A DNA stretch of 64,000 nt from Lactococcus nasutitermitis (GTDB taxonomy: Bacteria; Bacillota; Bacilli; Lactobacillales; Streptococcaceae). The translations under genes were made by a program, and so were the position numbers. Below are positions 8,405 to 16,974 of the stretch, one piece after another (position 1 is the stretch's first letter; each line of letters starts with the position of its first letter). The stretch spans positions 60,759 through 124,758 of the forward strand of contig NZ_BOVQ01000009.1 of the NCBI RefSeq assembly GCF_018403765.1. Reading direction: 5' to 3'. Below the pieces are notes generated by a model that made no database searches, was not told the DNA's origin, and worked only from the letters and a program-made list of their open reading frames with translations.

Positions 8405-9016
8405 ATGGATTACGTAAAATTAAACAAATCACGACACGCAGTTAAGCATTTTGACGGACAAAAAATTCCAACAGTTGATGTGAAACAGATTATATCAGCC
8501 GCTAGTCTTGCCCCGTCTGCTCACAATATGCAGTCTTGGCATTTTGTTATTATTGAAAGTCCTGAAAAACGTGAAGCATTGCTTTCAGAAGTTCATCCAC
8601 GTAATCAAGAACAAATTCGTACAGCAGGCTCAGCAATCGTACTCTTTAGTGATACTGATTTGCCAGAACGTTCAAGAGAAATTGCTCGCATTGCAGGAGC
8701 AGAACTAGATGATGAAATGCTAGAACGCTATAATAGCCGTTATCCAAGTATGTTTGAAGATTATGATGAATTGACAGAAAGTAATTTTCTATCCATCAAT
8801 ATTGGTATCATCACAATGAACCTTATTCTAGCAATCAAAAATAGAGGATACGATAGTAATGTCATTTTAGGCTTTAAACGTACACCAAAAGTCAATGAAA
8901 TCCTTGAAGTTGAACGTCGCTATCGTCCAGAACTTATCATTCCGTTAGGAAATGCTGCCGAGAAAGGACAAGCAAGTTATCGCTTGCCACAAGATAGAAT
9001 TGTAGAAATTCGTTAA
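8405..9016 (+). CDS. Nitroreductase family protein
   Basis: A 203-residue flavin-dependent nitroreductase-fold protein. The N terminus has the RHAVKHFDG FMN-binding pattern (usually RRSxRxF) and AASLAPSAHNMQSWHF, the classical FMN/NAD(P)H contact segment. The C-terminal half carries LGFKRTPKVNEILEV. These enzymes reduce nitro compounds or quinones with NAD(P)H; the physiological substrate is unknown. The start has AGAGAGAAC upstream. A strong terminator follows, so it is monocistronic between the thi and WxL operons. Confidence 0.88.
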   Translation: MDYVKLNKSRHAVKHFDGQKIPTVDVKQIISAASLAPSAHNMQSWHFVIIESPEKREALLSEVHPRNQEQIRTAGSAIVLFSDTDLPERSREIARIAGAELDDEMLERYNSRYPSMFEDYDELTESNFLSINIGIITMNLILAIKNRGYDSNVILGFKRTPKVNEILEVERRYRPELIIPLGNAAEKGQASYRLPQDRIVEIR

Positions 9017-9038
9017 TTTAAAGTTTGTAATAAATAAC

Positions 9039-9070
9039 AAAGCATTCATTTTTAAAATGAATGCTTTTTT
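9039..9070 (+). terminator. Terminator after the nitroreductase gene
   Basis: AAAGCATTCATTTT pairs with AAAATGAATGCTTT across a very small loop and is followed by T6. Confidence 0.92.
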
Positions 9071-9134
9071 GCATGAAATAAAAAGCAAAAAAACAATATT
9101 CGTTATAAAAATAGATTAAAAAACAAAAAACAAA

Positions 9135-9158
9135 TATTGTAAAACATATTTTACAATA
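9135..9158. promoter_or_regulatory. 24-bp inverted repeat, operator candidate for the WxL cluster
   Basis: TATTGTAAAA (9135-9144) and TTTTACAATA (9149-9158) form a perfect inverted repeat with a CATA spacer. It lies where the -35 region of the downstream promoter should be (TATACT at 9176-9181, with TG in front). A smaller repeat, GTAAA-TG-TTTAC, follows at about 9193-9204. A repressor or activator site is inferred; the regulator is unknown. Confidence 0.5.
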
Positions 9159-9172
9159 AAAAGAACAAAAAA

Positions 9173-9181
9173 TGATATACT
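9173..9181 (+). promoter_or_regulatory. Extended -10 promoter of the WxL cluster
   Basis: TGATATACT: TATACT at 9176-9181 with an upstream TG. The -35 region is covered by the inverted repeat at 9135-9158. The first gene starts 64 bp downstream. Confidence 0.55.
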
Positions 9182-9245
9182 TCAATTATAAAGTAAATGT
9201 TTACAAAAAATTAGAAAGCATTTAGCTAGAGGACAGAGAGAAATA

Positions 9246-10361
9246 ATGAAAAAACTAAAACATTTAATTGCTATTTTCGTTATGATAGGTTTTACTTTTC
9301 TGACTGTATCAAAGGTTCAAGCATCTACTTCAGGCTTTACAGTCAATCCTATCTTCCCCAATAATCAACTTAATAAAAATCAAGGTTATTTTGATTTAGT
9401 AATGAAACCGGGGCAAAAACAAACCATCTCGATTGAGCTGTCCAATACAACATCTAATCCTATTACAGTGGATACAAGTTTTGCTACTGCCACAACAAAT
9501 AATAATGGCTTAGCTGTGTATGATACTAAAAATAAAGCATCTGATAAATCCCTAAAATATAAAATAGAGGATTACGTTAGCATTCCTAGTCAATATAAAG
9601 AAGTTACTATTCCAGCTAACGCTACAACAACTATAAACATAGTAGCAACAATGCCAAAAGCGAACTTTAACGGAGTTATGGCAGGTGGACTTGGCTTTAA
9701 GGAAAAAACGAATAATAAACCAAAAGCCAAATCGCAAAGTGTTTCTATTATCAATGAATATCGTTATGTTGTAGCTTTAATCATGCAACAAAACCAAACA
9801 ATAATTGCTCCTAAATTAAGCATGAATGGTGTTGAAGCAAGTCAGGTCAACGGAAGAAATGTTATTTCTAGTAATTTAGAAAATTCGGCAGCTACTTATT
9901 TAAAAGATATGAATACTCAAGCAGTTGTTCAAGGAATAACAGATAAAAATATTAAGTATAGCTATGAAGGAAAAGCCATGAAGATGGCACCTAACTCAAA
10001 TTTTAACTTTGCTGTTCCAGTTTCTATACAAGGCAATCCAAATGGAGAATATTCAAAACCACTTAAAGCAGGCAAATATCAACTTTCAATGACTGTTTAT
10101 GGAGGAAAAGACGGCAATGGAAAATATGCAGAACAAGTAAATGGACTAGCAACTAGATATGACTATAAATGGACTTTCCAAAAAGAGTTCACAATCAGTC
10201 ATCCCAAAGCTAAACAGCTTAACGCATCAGACCCAACAATCAATCATAAAAATACTGATTCTGTTGATTTACTGACGATTATAGGTGCTGTGCTCATTCT
10301 TTTATTAGTCTTCATTTTCTTGATGATGAGACGTCGCAGGAGAGATAAAGCTCAATCTTAA
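9246..10361 (+). CDS. WxL-interacting surface protein (DUF916/DUF3324, CscA-like)
   Basis: A 371-residue exported membrane-anchored protein. It has a signal peptide (residues 1-27, ending near VQA), a DUF916 domain with FTVNPIFPNNQ and YFDLVMKPGQ (about 35-150), a DUF3324-like second immunoglobulin-like domain (about 165-305), a transmembrane helix (about 335-357) and a basic MRRRRRD tail. Proteins of this class pair with WxL proteins in cell-surface complexes (csc clusters), and the following three genes fit that set. The ATG has an AGAGGACAGAGAG purine stretch upstream. It is the first gene after the operator-like repeat. Confidence 0.88.
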   Translation: MKKLKHLIAIFVMIGFTFLTVSKVQASTSGFTVNPIFPNNQLNKNQGYFDLVMKPGQKQTISIELSNTTSNPITVDTSFATATTNNNGLAVYDTKNKASDKSLKYKIEDYVSIPSQYKEVTIPANATTTINIVATMPKANFNGVMAGGLGFKEKTNNKPKAKSQSVSIINEYRYVVALIMQQNQTIIAPKLSMNGVEASQVNGRNVISSNLENSAATYLKDMNTQAVVQGITDKNIKYSYEGKAMKMAPNSNFNFAVPVSIQGNPNGEYSKPLKAGKYQLSMTVYGGKDGNGKYAEQVNGLATRYDYKWTFQKEFTISHPKAKQLNASDPTINHKNTDSVDLLTIIGAVLILLLVFIFLMMRRRRRDKAQS

Positions 10362-10473
10362 AGAGAAAAAGTTTAATTTTCAATTAGTAATTTTGAATTC
10401 ATCTTCTAGCAAAATTAAAAATAGCTCAGAAGTGAAGATATATATATTAATACCAAGGAGGAGGAGGCATTAA

Positions 10474-10821
10474 TTGAATAAAAGTTTATTTTTGCTTGTA
10501 GGTGCGTTACTTATTATGGCACCACCGATACGAGCAGATGGAGACAGTGTACAAGCTGTACAGACAAAAGGAAGTGTAGGATTCTATCAACCTAAAACTT
10601 CACCATCGTCAACGGTTCAGAAAGAACCAGAAGGAGGAGCGACTACTCAAAAGTACGCTAAGCAAACGGATATAAAAATTTCCCAAATTACGGGAAATAC
10701 ATTACTCCCAAAAACAGGAAGCAGTTCCCATCTAGCAACTATCATTGGAATAAGTTTCCTACTAATCAGTTCTACCTTATACTTAAAAAATAAAAAGTTT
10801 ATAAAAGTAGCAAAAAAATAA
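10474..10821 (+). CDS. Small LPXTG-anchored protein of the WxL cluster (CscD-like)
   Basis: A 115-residue protein with a short signal peptide (residues 1-21), a low-complexity Ser/Thr/Gln-rich middle and a sortase sorting signal: LPKTG, hydrophobic helix, then LKNKKFIKVAKK. It should be linked to peptidoglycan by sortase. The start is TTG at 10474, preceded by an unusual GGAGGAGGAGG Shine-Dalgarno at about 10457-10467. The neighbours (DUF916 protein upstream, two WxL proteins downstream) place it in a csc-type surface complex, where small LPXTG proteins are standard members. Confidence 0.85.
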   Translation: MNKSLFLLVGALLIMAPPIRADGDSVQAVQTKGSVGFYQPKTSPSSTVQKEPEGGATTQKYAKQTDIKISQITGNTLLPKTGSSSHLATIIGISFLLISSTLYLKNKKFIKVAKK

Positions 10822-10843
10822 AAGATTTAACAAGGAGATTATT

Positions 10844-11551
10844 ATGAAAAAAACAATCACACTTTCTGCTGTAGCACTTACAACATTGGTTCTCGGTGGA
10901 ACAGTTATACCTATTTTTGCTGATTCAGTTGATGCAGGACACTGGGATACAAATGGTACGGTAAACTTTACTGCTCCAACAACTCCTCCTGATGTGACAA
11001 ATCCACAAGCTCCTGATGGTACAGGAGATGCAGGTACTGCAGGAGACTTCTCTATTGATTATGCTTCAGATTTAGATTTTGGTTCACATGAAATTTCAAC
11101 AAGCAATCAGACTTATTATGCAAGTGATGATACCACTGCATTTGGTGCAAGTAATCCTGTAGCAGATTTTGTTGAAATGCACGATTTACGTGGTTTAGGA
11201 GCAGGTAATGGAAACTGGACACTTTCAGTTACTCAAGAAGCACAATTTAATAATGGAGACTTAGATTTAACTGATGCTGCTTTGACTTTTGGCTCTGGAG
11301 TAGGAGCAAATGCAGGAGGAGGGGCATATGTTCCTGCAACTACAGCTGGTTATACACTCACACCTGGTGAGGCTCAAACAGTCATGACAGGTGATGGAAC
11401 GGTTGGACAATACTTGGTAAACTATGGTACACCAACGGACTATGCGGACGGTGGCACGAGCGGTCCAATCTCTCTCTATGTTCCTTCAGGTTCTGCAAAT
11501 ACGGGTGCCTATACTTCAACTCTTGAATGGGACTTGGAAGTTGCCCCATAA
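10844..11551 (+). CDS. WxL-domain surface protein (CscB-like)
   Basis: A 235-residue secreted protein with a signal peptide ending near FADS (about residue 27) and a WxL domain covering most of the rest. The domain shows LDFGSHEIS, the first W motif in NWTLSV and the terminal EWDLEVAP motif. WxL domains bind peptidoglycan non-covalently and interact with DUF916 partners. A strong AAGGAG site precedes the ATG. It is 22 bp after the LPXTG gene. Confidence 0.9.
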   Translation: MKKTITLSAVALTTLVLGGTVIPIFADSVDAGHWDTNGTVNFTAPTTPPDVTNPQAPDGTGDAGTAGDFSIDYASDLDFGSHEISTSNQTYYASDDTTAFGASNPVADFVEMHDLRGLGAGNGNWTLSVTQEAQFNNGDLDLTDAALTFGSGVGANAGGGAYVPATTAGYTLTPGEAQTVMTGDGTVGQYLVNYGTPTDYADGGTSGPISLYVPSGSANTGAYTSTLEWDLEVAP

Positions 11552-11577
11552 GTAAAAAAGATAATACTTTTGAAGTT

Positions 11578-11611
11578 GAAGTTTCTTTCTGATTTTAAAG
11601 AAAGAAACTTC
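11578..11611 (+). other. Hairpin between the two WxL genes
   Basis: GAAGTTTCTTTCT (11578-11590) pairs perfectly with AGAAAGAAACTTC (11599-11611). Only a short T-rich stretch follows, so it may be a partial terminator or an mRNA processing/stability element that sets the relative amount of the large WxL protein. Confidence 0.55.
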
Positions 11612-11632
11612 TCTTTGTAAAGAGAGGCGACA

Positions 11633-14600
11633 ATGATAAATTTGAAACAATTACTAAAAAAATTCATACATTTATGCACAAGTAGCCTACTTTTACTTAG
11701 TGGTTTCATACCTATCCTTGCGTTGTTTCCAGTACAGTCTGTTAGTGCTGTTACTCAAACAGGAGTTGGAATTCTGACACAAGGTAGTTCTTGGGATACA
11801 GGGCACCATACTTATAGTGGGCAACAAAATCAAGCAACAAATTATACGATTGGTGGGAATGATTCACCCTCTATCGTTGGTAATTGGCTTAATCTGGTCA
11901 ATGATAATCAAAATAAAATTGGCTTTGCTACTTTTAATGGTGCAGTTTCCACGGCATCAACTTTTTCCCTGAAAGCAACAATCAAAATTGATACAACTTT
12001 GATTATAGGACTGGGAGGAAATTTCGAAAATGGTGGAGATGCTCTAGGTTTTATCTTAACTCCATCTTCCAATAGTCAGCTTCAAGCCAATATTCCTAAT
12101 GCCACAGGACCTAATTTAGGTATAAATGGATTAAGTAATACATATTTTTTAGGTCGAGATTTGTATTTTAATGATGATGCTATGTATGATGGAAATGGAA
12201 GTTTATTTGGCTGGACTGCTGGCGGAGGGAATGTTATGGCTATTCGTAACACGACTCAATCAGGAATGCTTAATCCAGCAAATTATCCAGCAGGCACAAC
12301 GACAAACACAACGACTGGACAGGCTTGGATGCAAGCTCCAGATGATAATTATGCACTGGGACTCGATACAGGAATTCCAGGGGAAGTTCAAGAACCTATT
12401 TCTATGTCTTGGACACCAGATACAACAAACTCTGCACCTACAGGCTTTAATTCGGGGACATTAACTTTAAATCTCATTGCTCAAACAACAAATAACGGGG
12501 GACTTTTGGGGTCAAGTAGTGTGAATGGAGGCTTATCAGGTTATACGTTGACCACTCACTGTAACTTACAAAACTCAATGTCTATTGGGTTTGTTGGAGG
12601 GACAGGAGGAAACTATTCTGAAATGTCGGTTTCATTAGACAGTGCAACAGGTACAATCAATCGTGGAGAACAAACGACAACTGTTAATTATGTGAATGCA
12701 AACACAGGAGCCTCACTAGTTGGATGGTCACCTACTACGATTGCTGCAAATGTTAATGATACGTTGAATGTTTTGGCACCAGGAAACACAGCAACATCTT
12801 CTCCAGCGACTTCGACAAGCACCACGGGAACTTATAGCTATGTGGCACCCACAGCACCAGCAGGATATAGTTTTAGCTCTGCAAATTCTGTCACTGTACA
12901 AAATTATCAATCAGGAGGAGTTAATCCCAATGTAATAAATATTGAGTATGCTCCAAATACGCAAACAGCAAGTTTTACTCCTTGGTATATTGGAGGAACT
13001 CCGGGAACAAGTAATTCGATAACAAATACAATGGCGAATGTGACTTATGCACTACCATCGACAAGTCCTAGTAGTCCTGGACTTGCAAGTGCTTTGCCAG
13101 TTATTGCCAATACATCAGGCTTAACTGATAGTATTGCACCAGTACCATTGGTTGTTGTTCCAACAGGTTATAGTATATTAGAAGTGATAGGGCCTAATAA
13201 TCAGGTATATCCAAGTTTAGGAACGGCGTTGACTGCCAATCCTTTGACAGATTCATCTGCAACAGTAGCATCTGGAACTCCTAATAACTTTGCGGTTATT
13301 TTAGCTCCGACATCCCAAACGGCAAACTTTAGTTATCAGTATGCTTCGGGAACGCCAGGTTATAATGGAACTGCAGCGGGTACAGGCTACTCTGTTCCTA
13401 CTTTACCAAGCAGTATCACTCAGAGTGGTCAGACAGGAACAGTGATTGCTAATCCGGGATTATCGCAACTTCCAGCAGGATATGTAGCATCTGCAGTCAT
13501 AGCACCGGATAATTCAAGTAATAGTTTAGCAGGGAATGCTGATTTAACAGGAGCGCTTGCTAAATTCCCTTATATGTACTATCAAAATGCTCCGTCAACT
13601 TTTGGTTTGCAAAGTAACTTTCAAATATTAGTTAGTGCGATAAATCAAACAGGAACGGTAAGTTTTGTATGGGATAGCAATACACCAGGCTATAACGGGA
13701 ATGCAGGACAACTTCAAGCTTCCTTGCCGAGCCAGATAAATTTATCTGGGGAGACAGGCAGTGCGATAAGCTTCAATCCAGTAATTCCAACGGGCTATGC
13801 GATTGATACAGTGGTTGGACCTGATGGAAATACTTATACTGATAGCACAACAGCTGGTATGAATGCACTTCAAGCAGCACAAGCGGCTAATCCTTATTTT
13901 ACAGACTCTAGCCAAAGAATGAATAATTTTACTATAAAATTAAAAGCGGTACAACAAACGGTCACGTTGCAAGTGAATGTTGATCAAAGTGTCAGTCCAA
14001 TTCCAGATGGAGGTATTCCTACTACACCTAATCCACAGGTTGTAGCGTTAGGCTTAACAGGAGCGCGGATATCTTCGAATGATGTACAAACGGGACAAGA
14101 CTGGCTGGATGGTTGGATAACAAGTCATGCGGGTTGGCAGATTGTCCAATATACAGACCCATTGGATAATAACTATATAGATGCTAATATGTCTTTGCAG
14201 GAAGCCGTAACGGGTGCAGGAGGTTATATACTTGGGGGAAATAATACATATGAAGTTTCAGTCACTTATTCTGGCTCAATTTCATTGCAAGTACCTTCGT
14301 CAGTAGATTTTGGCTCACATACTATCAGTAGTTCAAATCAAACATATACGGGAAATCTTAATGAACCAGTAACGGTATCTGATACACGCGGAAGTGATGC
14401 TTCTCCGTGGACAGTTACAGTAGCTGAAACTTCACCAATCACATCATCAAATGGAGGGATTTCTCTTGAAGGAGATTTAGAATATAACAATCAAGTGTTG
14501 AGTACAGCTCCTACACAGATAATGACTACATCTCAAGCTGAAGGTGGGACAACAGTTATCCTAGATGCTGGTTCAAGTCCATTTCGCTTGAATGTTCCAG

Positions 14601-14665
14601 TTGATTCACAACTGGCAACGAGTTATCAAGGAGTTCTGACTTGGACTTTAATAGTAGCGCCATAG
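11633..14665 (+). CDS. Large lectin-like WxL-domain surface protein (CscC-like)
   Basis: A 1010-residue secreted protein. After a signal peptide (about 1-38) comes a domain of about 200 residues resembling bacterial L-type lectins (GGDALGFILTPSS, GSLFGWTAGGGN, SVSLDSATG). Next are a MucBP-like repeat starting near TTTVNYVNANTG and two or three further related repeats (QTANFSYQYASGTPGY, GTVSFVWDSNTPGY). The C terminus is a WxL domain (DFGSHTISSSNQTY, PWTVTVAE, LTWTLIVAP) similar to the neighbouring small WxL protein. It should bind glycans while attached to the wall through WxL. It ends the cluster; a strong terminator follows. Confidence 0.88.
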   Translation: MINLKQLLKKFIHLCTSSLLLLSGFIPILALFPVQSVSAVTQTGVGILTQGSSWDTGHHTYSGQQNQATNYTIGGNDSPSIVGNWLNLVNDNQNKIGFATFNGAVSTASTFSLKATIKIDTTLIIGLGGNFENGGDALGFILTPSSNSQLQANIPNATGPNLGINGLSNTYFLGRDLYFNDDAMYDGNGSLFGWTAGGGNVMAIRNTTQSGMLNPANYPAGTTTNTTTGQAWMQAPDDNYALGLDTGIPGEVQEPISMSWTPDTTNSAPTGFNSGTLTLNLIAQTTNNGGLLGSSSVNGGLSGYTLTTHCNLQNSMSIGFVGGTGGNYSEMSVSLDSATGTINRGEQTTTVNYVNANTGASLVGWSPTTIAANVNDTLNVLAPGNTATSSPATSTSTTGTYSYVAPTAPAGYSFSSANSVTVQNYQSGGVNPNVINIEYAPNTQTASFTPWYIGGTPGTSNSITNTMANVTYALPSTSPSSPGLASALPVIANTSGLTDSIAPVPLVVVPTGYSILEVIGPNNQVYPSLGTALTANPLTDSSATVASGTPNNFAVILAPTSQTANFSYQYASGTPGYNGTAAGTGYSVPTLPSSITQSGQTGTVIANPGLSQLPAGYVASAVIAPDNSSNSLAGNADLTGALAKFPYMYYQNAPSTFGLQSNFQILVSAINQTGTVSFVWDSNTPGYNGNAGQLQASLPSQINLSGETGSAISFNPVIPTGYAIDTVVGPDGNTYTDSTTAGMNALQAAQAANPYFTDSSQRMNNFTIKLKAVQQTVTLQVNVDQSVSPIPDGGIPTTPNPQVVALGLTGARISSNDVQTGQDWLDGWITSHAGWQIVQYTDPLDNNYIDANMSLQEAVTGAGGYILGGNNTYEVSVTYSGSISLQVPSSVDFGSHTISSSNQTYTGNLNEPVTVSDTRGSDASPWTVTVAETSPITSSNGGISLEGDLEYNNQVLSTAPTQIMTTSQAEGGTTVILDAGSSPFRLNVPVDSQLATSYQGVLTWTLIVAP

Positions 14666-14671
14666 GGCTGG

Positions 14672-14710
14672 ATAAATCCCTCTATAATTTATAGAGGGAT
14701 TTATTTATTT
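14672..14710 (+). terminator. Terminator of the WxL cluster
   Basis: AAATCCCTCTATAA (14674-14687) pairs with TTATAGAGGGATTT (14689-14702), followed by a T-rich stretch. Confidence 0.9.
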
Positions 14711-14864
14711 TATGCTAAGAAGTCATAACAAGAGCAATATTGGATTGTTTTTGTTAAAATAAGAGATAGCGCTTTATTATTGATATTAGTTATTTTTGAA
14801 ATTTTATGAATGAATTTCAAAATGGATAAAATTGTTATTATAATTATGAGAGGAAAAGAAAATA

Positions 14865-15845
14865 TTGCTTACATTTTGGCAAAACTATCCAGAGATACAA
14901 GCAAAACTGGCTGCTGTCCAAGATTTAATGGCAGAGCGTTTAAAAATAAATAATTCTGAAATCCAAGATGCCTTGCGAGAATTTGCGGCTTGTGGTGGGA
15001 AAATGATACGTCCAGCTTTATTTTTTCTTTTTGCAGGTTTAATTGATAATAAGGATAAAGATGATGAGAAATTGGTTAAAATTGCGGCTTCCTTAGAGCT
15101 TTTACATTCAGCAACATTGATTCATGATGATATTATTGATGATTCACCATTACGCAGAGGGCTGCCATCTATTGAGACACAGTTTGGAAAAGATGTCGCT
15201 GTTTATACAGGTGATTTTGTTTATACAGTTTATTTTGAATTATTATGTGAAACGATGGCTACAACTCCTTTTCTTGTACATAATGCAAAGTCAATGAAAA
15301 AGATTTTGCAGGGAGAATTGACACAAATGCAATCAGCCTTTCAAACAGATATCTCTGTTCGTAAATATCTCAAAGCAATCAGTGGCAAAACTGCTGAGTT
15401 ATTGAGCTTGAGTTGCTTAGAAGGTGTTTATTTTGCAGGTGGAGATAAAAAAATGCAATACTCAGCACGCAAGACTGGACTGGCAATTGGTTGTGCATTT
15501 CAGATTTATGATGATATTTTAAATTTTACAGTAGATTTATCAGCGGCTGATAAACCGATATTGACAGATTTTCGTCAAGGTATTTATACTTTACCTTTGT
15601 TATTTGCAAAAGAAGCAGATAAAGAAATTATTTTACCGTATTTAGAAAAGTCTGATAAGCTGACACGTGAGGAATGTTTGAAGTTAGCTCATTTAGTTGA
15701 TGAACTTGGTGGTATGTCAGCAGCGTTGAAAATGGCAAATAGTTTAACCGATATTGCATTGGAAGAAATTACGAAGTTACCAGATACACAGAATAAACAA
15801 ATATTAGCTGAGGTCACGAAACTTCTACTTCAAAGAAATTATTAG
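14865..15845 (+). CDS. Polyprenyl diphosphate synthase (trans-prenyltransferase)
   Basis: A 326-residue IPP-condensing synthase. It shows the first aspartate-rich motif in LIHDDIIDDSPLRRG and the second in QIYDDILNF, plus GGKMIRP near the N terminus. These bind the allylic substrate through Mg. The start is a TTG at 14865 with AGAGGA about 10 bp upstream. menA follows 21 bp later, so the product chain is probably the menaquinone side chain; undecaprenyl synthesis uses an unrelated enzyme. Chain length cannot be read from the sequence. Confidence 0.88.
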   Translation: MLTFWQNYPEIQAKLAAVQDLMAERLKINNSEIQDALREFAACGGKMIRPALFFLFAGLIDNKDKDDEKLVKIAASLELLHSATLIHDDIIDDSPLRRGLPSIETQFGKDVAVYTGDFVYTVYFELLCETMATTPFLVHNAKSMKKILQGELTQMQSAFQTDISVRKYLKAISGKTAELLSLSCLEGVYFAGGDKKMQYSARKTGLAIGCAFQIYDDILNFTVDLSAADKPILTDFRQGIYTLPLLFAKEADKEIILPYLEKSDKLTREECLKLAHLVDELGGMSAALKMANSLTDIALEEITKLPDTQNKQILAEVTKLLLQRNY

Positions 15846-15866
15846 AGATATTTCAAAGGATTTTTT

Positions 15867-16772
15867 ATGAATTTTAGATTATTTGCTGAATTGATTGAAC
15901 TGAAAGCTAAGACAGCGAGTGTCTTTCCTTTTCTTTTGGGGCTTTCTTATTCTTTATATCATTATCATCAAGCAAATCTTGTGCCACTTTTACTTTATTT
16001 TGTGGCTATGTTTTTGTTTAATTGTTTTGTTGATATATGGGATAACTATAATGATTATCATAAAGCTGTTGATACTGAGGGATATAAGAAAAATACAAAT
16101 ATTATTGGTCGGGAAGAAATTTCACTTAGGACAATTCGATTGTTACTTGCTGGATTTTTCTTTAGTTCATTGATTTTAGGCTTAATTGTAGCTAGTATGA
16201 CGGGTTGGGTGGTATTTTGGCTAGGTTTGATTTGTTATTTTGTTGGTATTTTTTACGCAGCTGGTCCAAAGCCTTTATCAACATTACCTGTTGGAGAAGT
16301 GGCAAGCGGAATTACAATGGGTTATCTCATTTTTTTGATTTGTCTTTATATCAATGCTCACACGGTACTTATCTGGAATATTGAGACAATCTTAACGACA
16401 ATTCTTGTAGCTCTGCCTAATACACTATTGATTGCTAATATGATGCTTGCTAATAATACTTGTGATGTTGAAGAAGATGAGGCAAATCAACGTTTTACAG
16501 TAGTGCATTATATTGGAAAAACTGCTGCGCTTACCTGGTGGAAACTGGCTATTATTTTGAGTTTTCTGTTTATTGTTCTTGCGGTTATTTTAGGAATTTT
16601 ATCACCAGTTATGTTAGGAATGATAGTGATTGTACCTTTGATTATCAAGATTGCTCGTCCTTATCTTGTAAAACAGATAAAGAGTGAAACTTTTGTAAGT
16701 TCTGTAAGTATTCTGATGATTTTTCAGTTTTTACAAGTTGTTTTGATGTTTATTGGATTGTGGCTGAGATAA
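15867..16772 (+). CDS. menA: 1,4-dihydroxy-2-naphthoate polyprenyltransferase MenA
   Basis: A 301-residue UbiA-superfamily membrane prenyltransferase with about eight or nine hydrophobic helices. The first aspartate motif is NCFVDIWDNYNDY and the second region reads NNTCDVEEDEANQR. MenA attaches the polyprenyl chain to DHNA in menaquinone synthesis. Its partner gene upstream makes the prenyl diphosphate. AAAGGA precedes the ATG. A bidirectional terminator separates it from the convergent feo genes. Another UbiA function is possible, but gene order supports MenA. Confidence 0.85.
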   Translation: MNFRLFAELIELKAKTASVFPFLLGLSYSLYHYHQANLVPLLLYFVAMFLFNCFVDIWDNYNDYHKAVDTEGYKKNTNIIGREEISLRTIRLLLAGFFFSSLILGLIVASMTGWVVFWLGLICYFVGIFYAAGPKPLSTLPVGEVASGITMGYLIFLICLYINAHTVLIWNIETILTTILVALPNTLLIANMMLANNTCDVEEDEANQRFTVVHYIGKTAALTWWKLAIILSFLFIVLAVILGILSPVMLGMIVIVPLIIKIARPYLVKQIKSETFVSSVSILMIFQFLQVVLMFIGLWLR

Positions 16773-16800
16773 AAAGTGCTATTAGCTATAGCACTTTTTT
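16771..16800. terminator. Bidirectional terminator between menA and the feo genes
   Basis: AAAAAGTGCTA (16771-16781) pairs with TAGCACTTTTT, with T/A runs on both sides; it can serve both converging operons. Confidence 0.9.
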
Positions 16801-16806
16801 TAGGAT

Positions 16807-16974
16807 TTATTTGCAGCAGTCATGATTTTTAGGACTGGCTTGAAGTGTGGTGCTTTTGATAGGACAACTTGCTTTGCAGTCATCACAAGCTCCTTTGCTT
16901 TTGATAACTTTTCTAAGGGCAAATGTGATTGCAATGAGAATTAGAAGAAATAAGATGATACTAGCTAAGTTCAT
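16807..16974 (-). CDS. FeoB-associated Cys-rich membrane protein
   Basis: A 55-residue protein with one N-terminal transmembrane helix followed by a short cysteine-rich tail (CDDCKASCPIK and DCCK). This is the pattern of the small FeoB-associated proteins found after feoB in many Firmicutes; a role in iron handling or FeoB assembly is assumed for the family. The ATG at 16974 has a strong AAAGGAGG site and overlaps the feoB end by 14 bp. It is too small for many gene callers. Confidence 0.85.
   Translation of the reverse strand: MNLASIILFLLILIAITFALRKVIKSKGACDDCKASCPIKSTTLQASPKNHDCCK

Noticed and set aside
14839..14844. TATAAT as promoter of the polyprenyl synthase gene
   Set aside because: A transcript from here would start almost at the Shine-Dalgarno (AGAGGA at about 14848) and the -35 region is poor. 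The true promoter is probably further upstream, but I could not choose one.
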